Source: Granulosicoccaceae sp. 1_MG-2023
GTDB lineage: Bacteria; Pseudomonadota; Gammaproteobacteria; Granulosicoccales; Granulosicoccaceae
Direction: 5' to 3'
Assembly: GCA_030546905.1 (NCBI GenBank)
Contig: JAUOPI010000006.1
Span: 1 to 64,000, forward strand
DNA length: 64,000 nucleotides
The position numbers were made by a program, and so were the translations under genes. The notes under the pieces are model-generated. The model was not told the DNA's origin. It searched no databases and saw only the letters and a list, made by a program, of their open reading frames with translations. Below, one piece after another: positions 63,641 to 64,000 of the stretch. Numbering within the stretch: the stretch's first letter is position 1; every line of letters begins with the position of its first letter.

Positions 63641-64000
63641 TCAGCGTGCCTGCAGTTGATCCAGCTTGGCGCCGGAGGCGAAGTGCGCTTCCATCGCCTG
63701 CGGCCAGCTGCCGGCGATCTCTTCAACAGTGAGCAGTTTGACTTCCGGGAATTTCTCGGCGTTTTCCTGCTTGACTGTGTCGTTGTGCACACGGTAGTTG
63801 AAACCGGCCAGCAGGCGTTGTGCGGGCTCGCTGTAGAGGTACTCCAGATAGGCCTTGGCGACTTCAGTGGTGCCGTTTTTCTCCACATTGCTGTCGATCC
63901 AGGCGACCGGGAACTCAGCCAGAATGGAGGTTTTCGGTACCACCACTTCGTAGGCATCATCCGGATACTGGGCCTTGATATTGTTAACCTCGGATTCAAA
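63641..64000 (-). CDS. sulfate-binding protein, C-terminal part (runs off the window)
   Basis: The last 119 residues of a periplasmic sulfate- or thiosulfate-binding protein (Sbp/CysP). YEVVVPKTSILAEFPVAWIDSNVEKNGTTEVAKAYLEYLYSEPAQRLLAGFNYR is the conserved distal part. The start lies beyond 64000. It is the first gene of the cys operon seen here; distinguishing Sbp from CysP would need the missing part. Confidence 0.92.
   Translation of the reverse strand, partial: FESEVNNIKAQYPDDAYEVVVPKTSILAEFPVAWIDSNVEKNGTTEVAKAYLEYLYSEPAQRLLAGFNYRVHNDTVKQENAEKFPEVKLLTVEEIAGSWPQAMEAHFASGAKLDQLQAR

Overview
The window reads as a chromosomal segment of a GC-rich gammaproteobacterium. Rnk, TruC, YoaA-type helicase, TsaB, YccS, an ETF-quinone oxidoreductase and a FadE/FadJ-style beta-oxidation operon all point that way. 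The gene mix (ethanolamine use, PhoX, TRAP and ABC uptake, fatty-acid oxidation) suits a heterotrophic, possibly marine, Oceanospirillales/Pseudomonadales-like organism, but the genus cannot be fixed from the sequence. I see no rRNA, tRNA or CRISPR.

Layout. 51-1955: Tat-exported PhoX phosphatase. 2078-9352: ethanolamine cluster, with a divergent AraC/EutR-type regulator, eutB, eutC, an ethanolamine permease, an APH-fold small-molecule kinase and a class III PLP enzyme. The last two could form a cobalamin-free route (kinase plus ethanolamine-phosphate phospho-lyase) beside the B12-dependent lyase. 9381-15889: two MFS exporters, a LysR regulator, an NCS1 permease, a LysE exporter and an SDR dehydrogenase. 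16162-24003: a ferric-iron-type ABC importer (binding protein, permease, ATPase) whose permease gene is cut in two by a 4.2-kb integrated element. 24250-29054: complete liv branched-chain amino-acid ABC operon. 29405-38125: KefC-like antiporter, Rnk, an anchored serine hydrolase, acetate kinase, TruC, two GNAT acetyltransferases and an AraC-type regulator. 38269-46851: thiolase, acyl-CoA ligase, FadJ-like multienzyme, acyl-CoA dehydrogenase and ETF-QO, a full acyl-CoA oxidation module feeding electrons to quinone. 47081-53573: a Ca-binding-repeat surface protein with a C-terminal sorting tail, an OmpA-family porin, a lipoprotein, a DinG/YoaA-type helicase and TsaB. 53604-56853: YccS and an adenine-deaminase-type enzyme. 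57361-60307: a TRAP transporter operon bracketed by two REPIN-like arrays of exact 95-bp period. 60780-64000: sulfate ABC transporter (cysA, cysW, cysT and the end of the binding-protein gene).

The outstanding feature is the element at 17782-21980. It is flanked by a perfect 23-bp direct repeat that is itself coding sequence of the permease gene; joining the host flanks across one copy restores one 568-residue reading frame. Inside are a tyrosine recombinase beside one end, paired arm-like repeats on both sides, an AlpA-type regulator, a small helix-turn-helix-like protein, a YagK/YfjJ (inovirus Gp2)-type protein with an HUH-like motif, iteron-like decamer repeats and three unknown small proteins, one built of heptapeptide repeats. 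No capsid, tail, portal or conjugation gene is present. This resembles a minimal P4-like satellite or integrative element, and its excision would switch a metal transporter back on.
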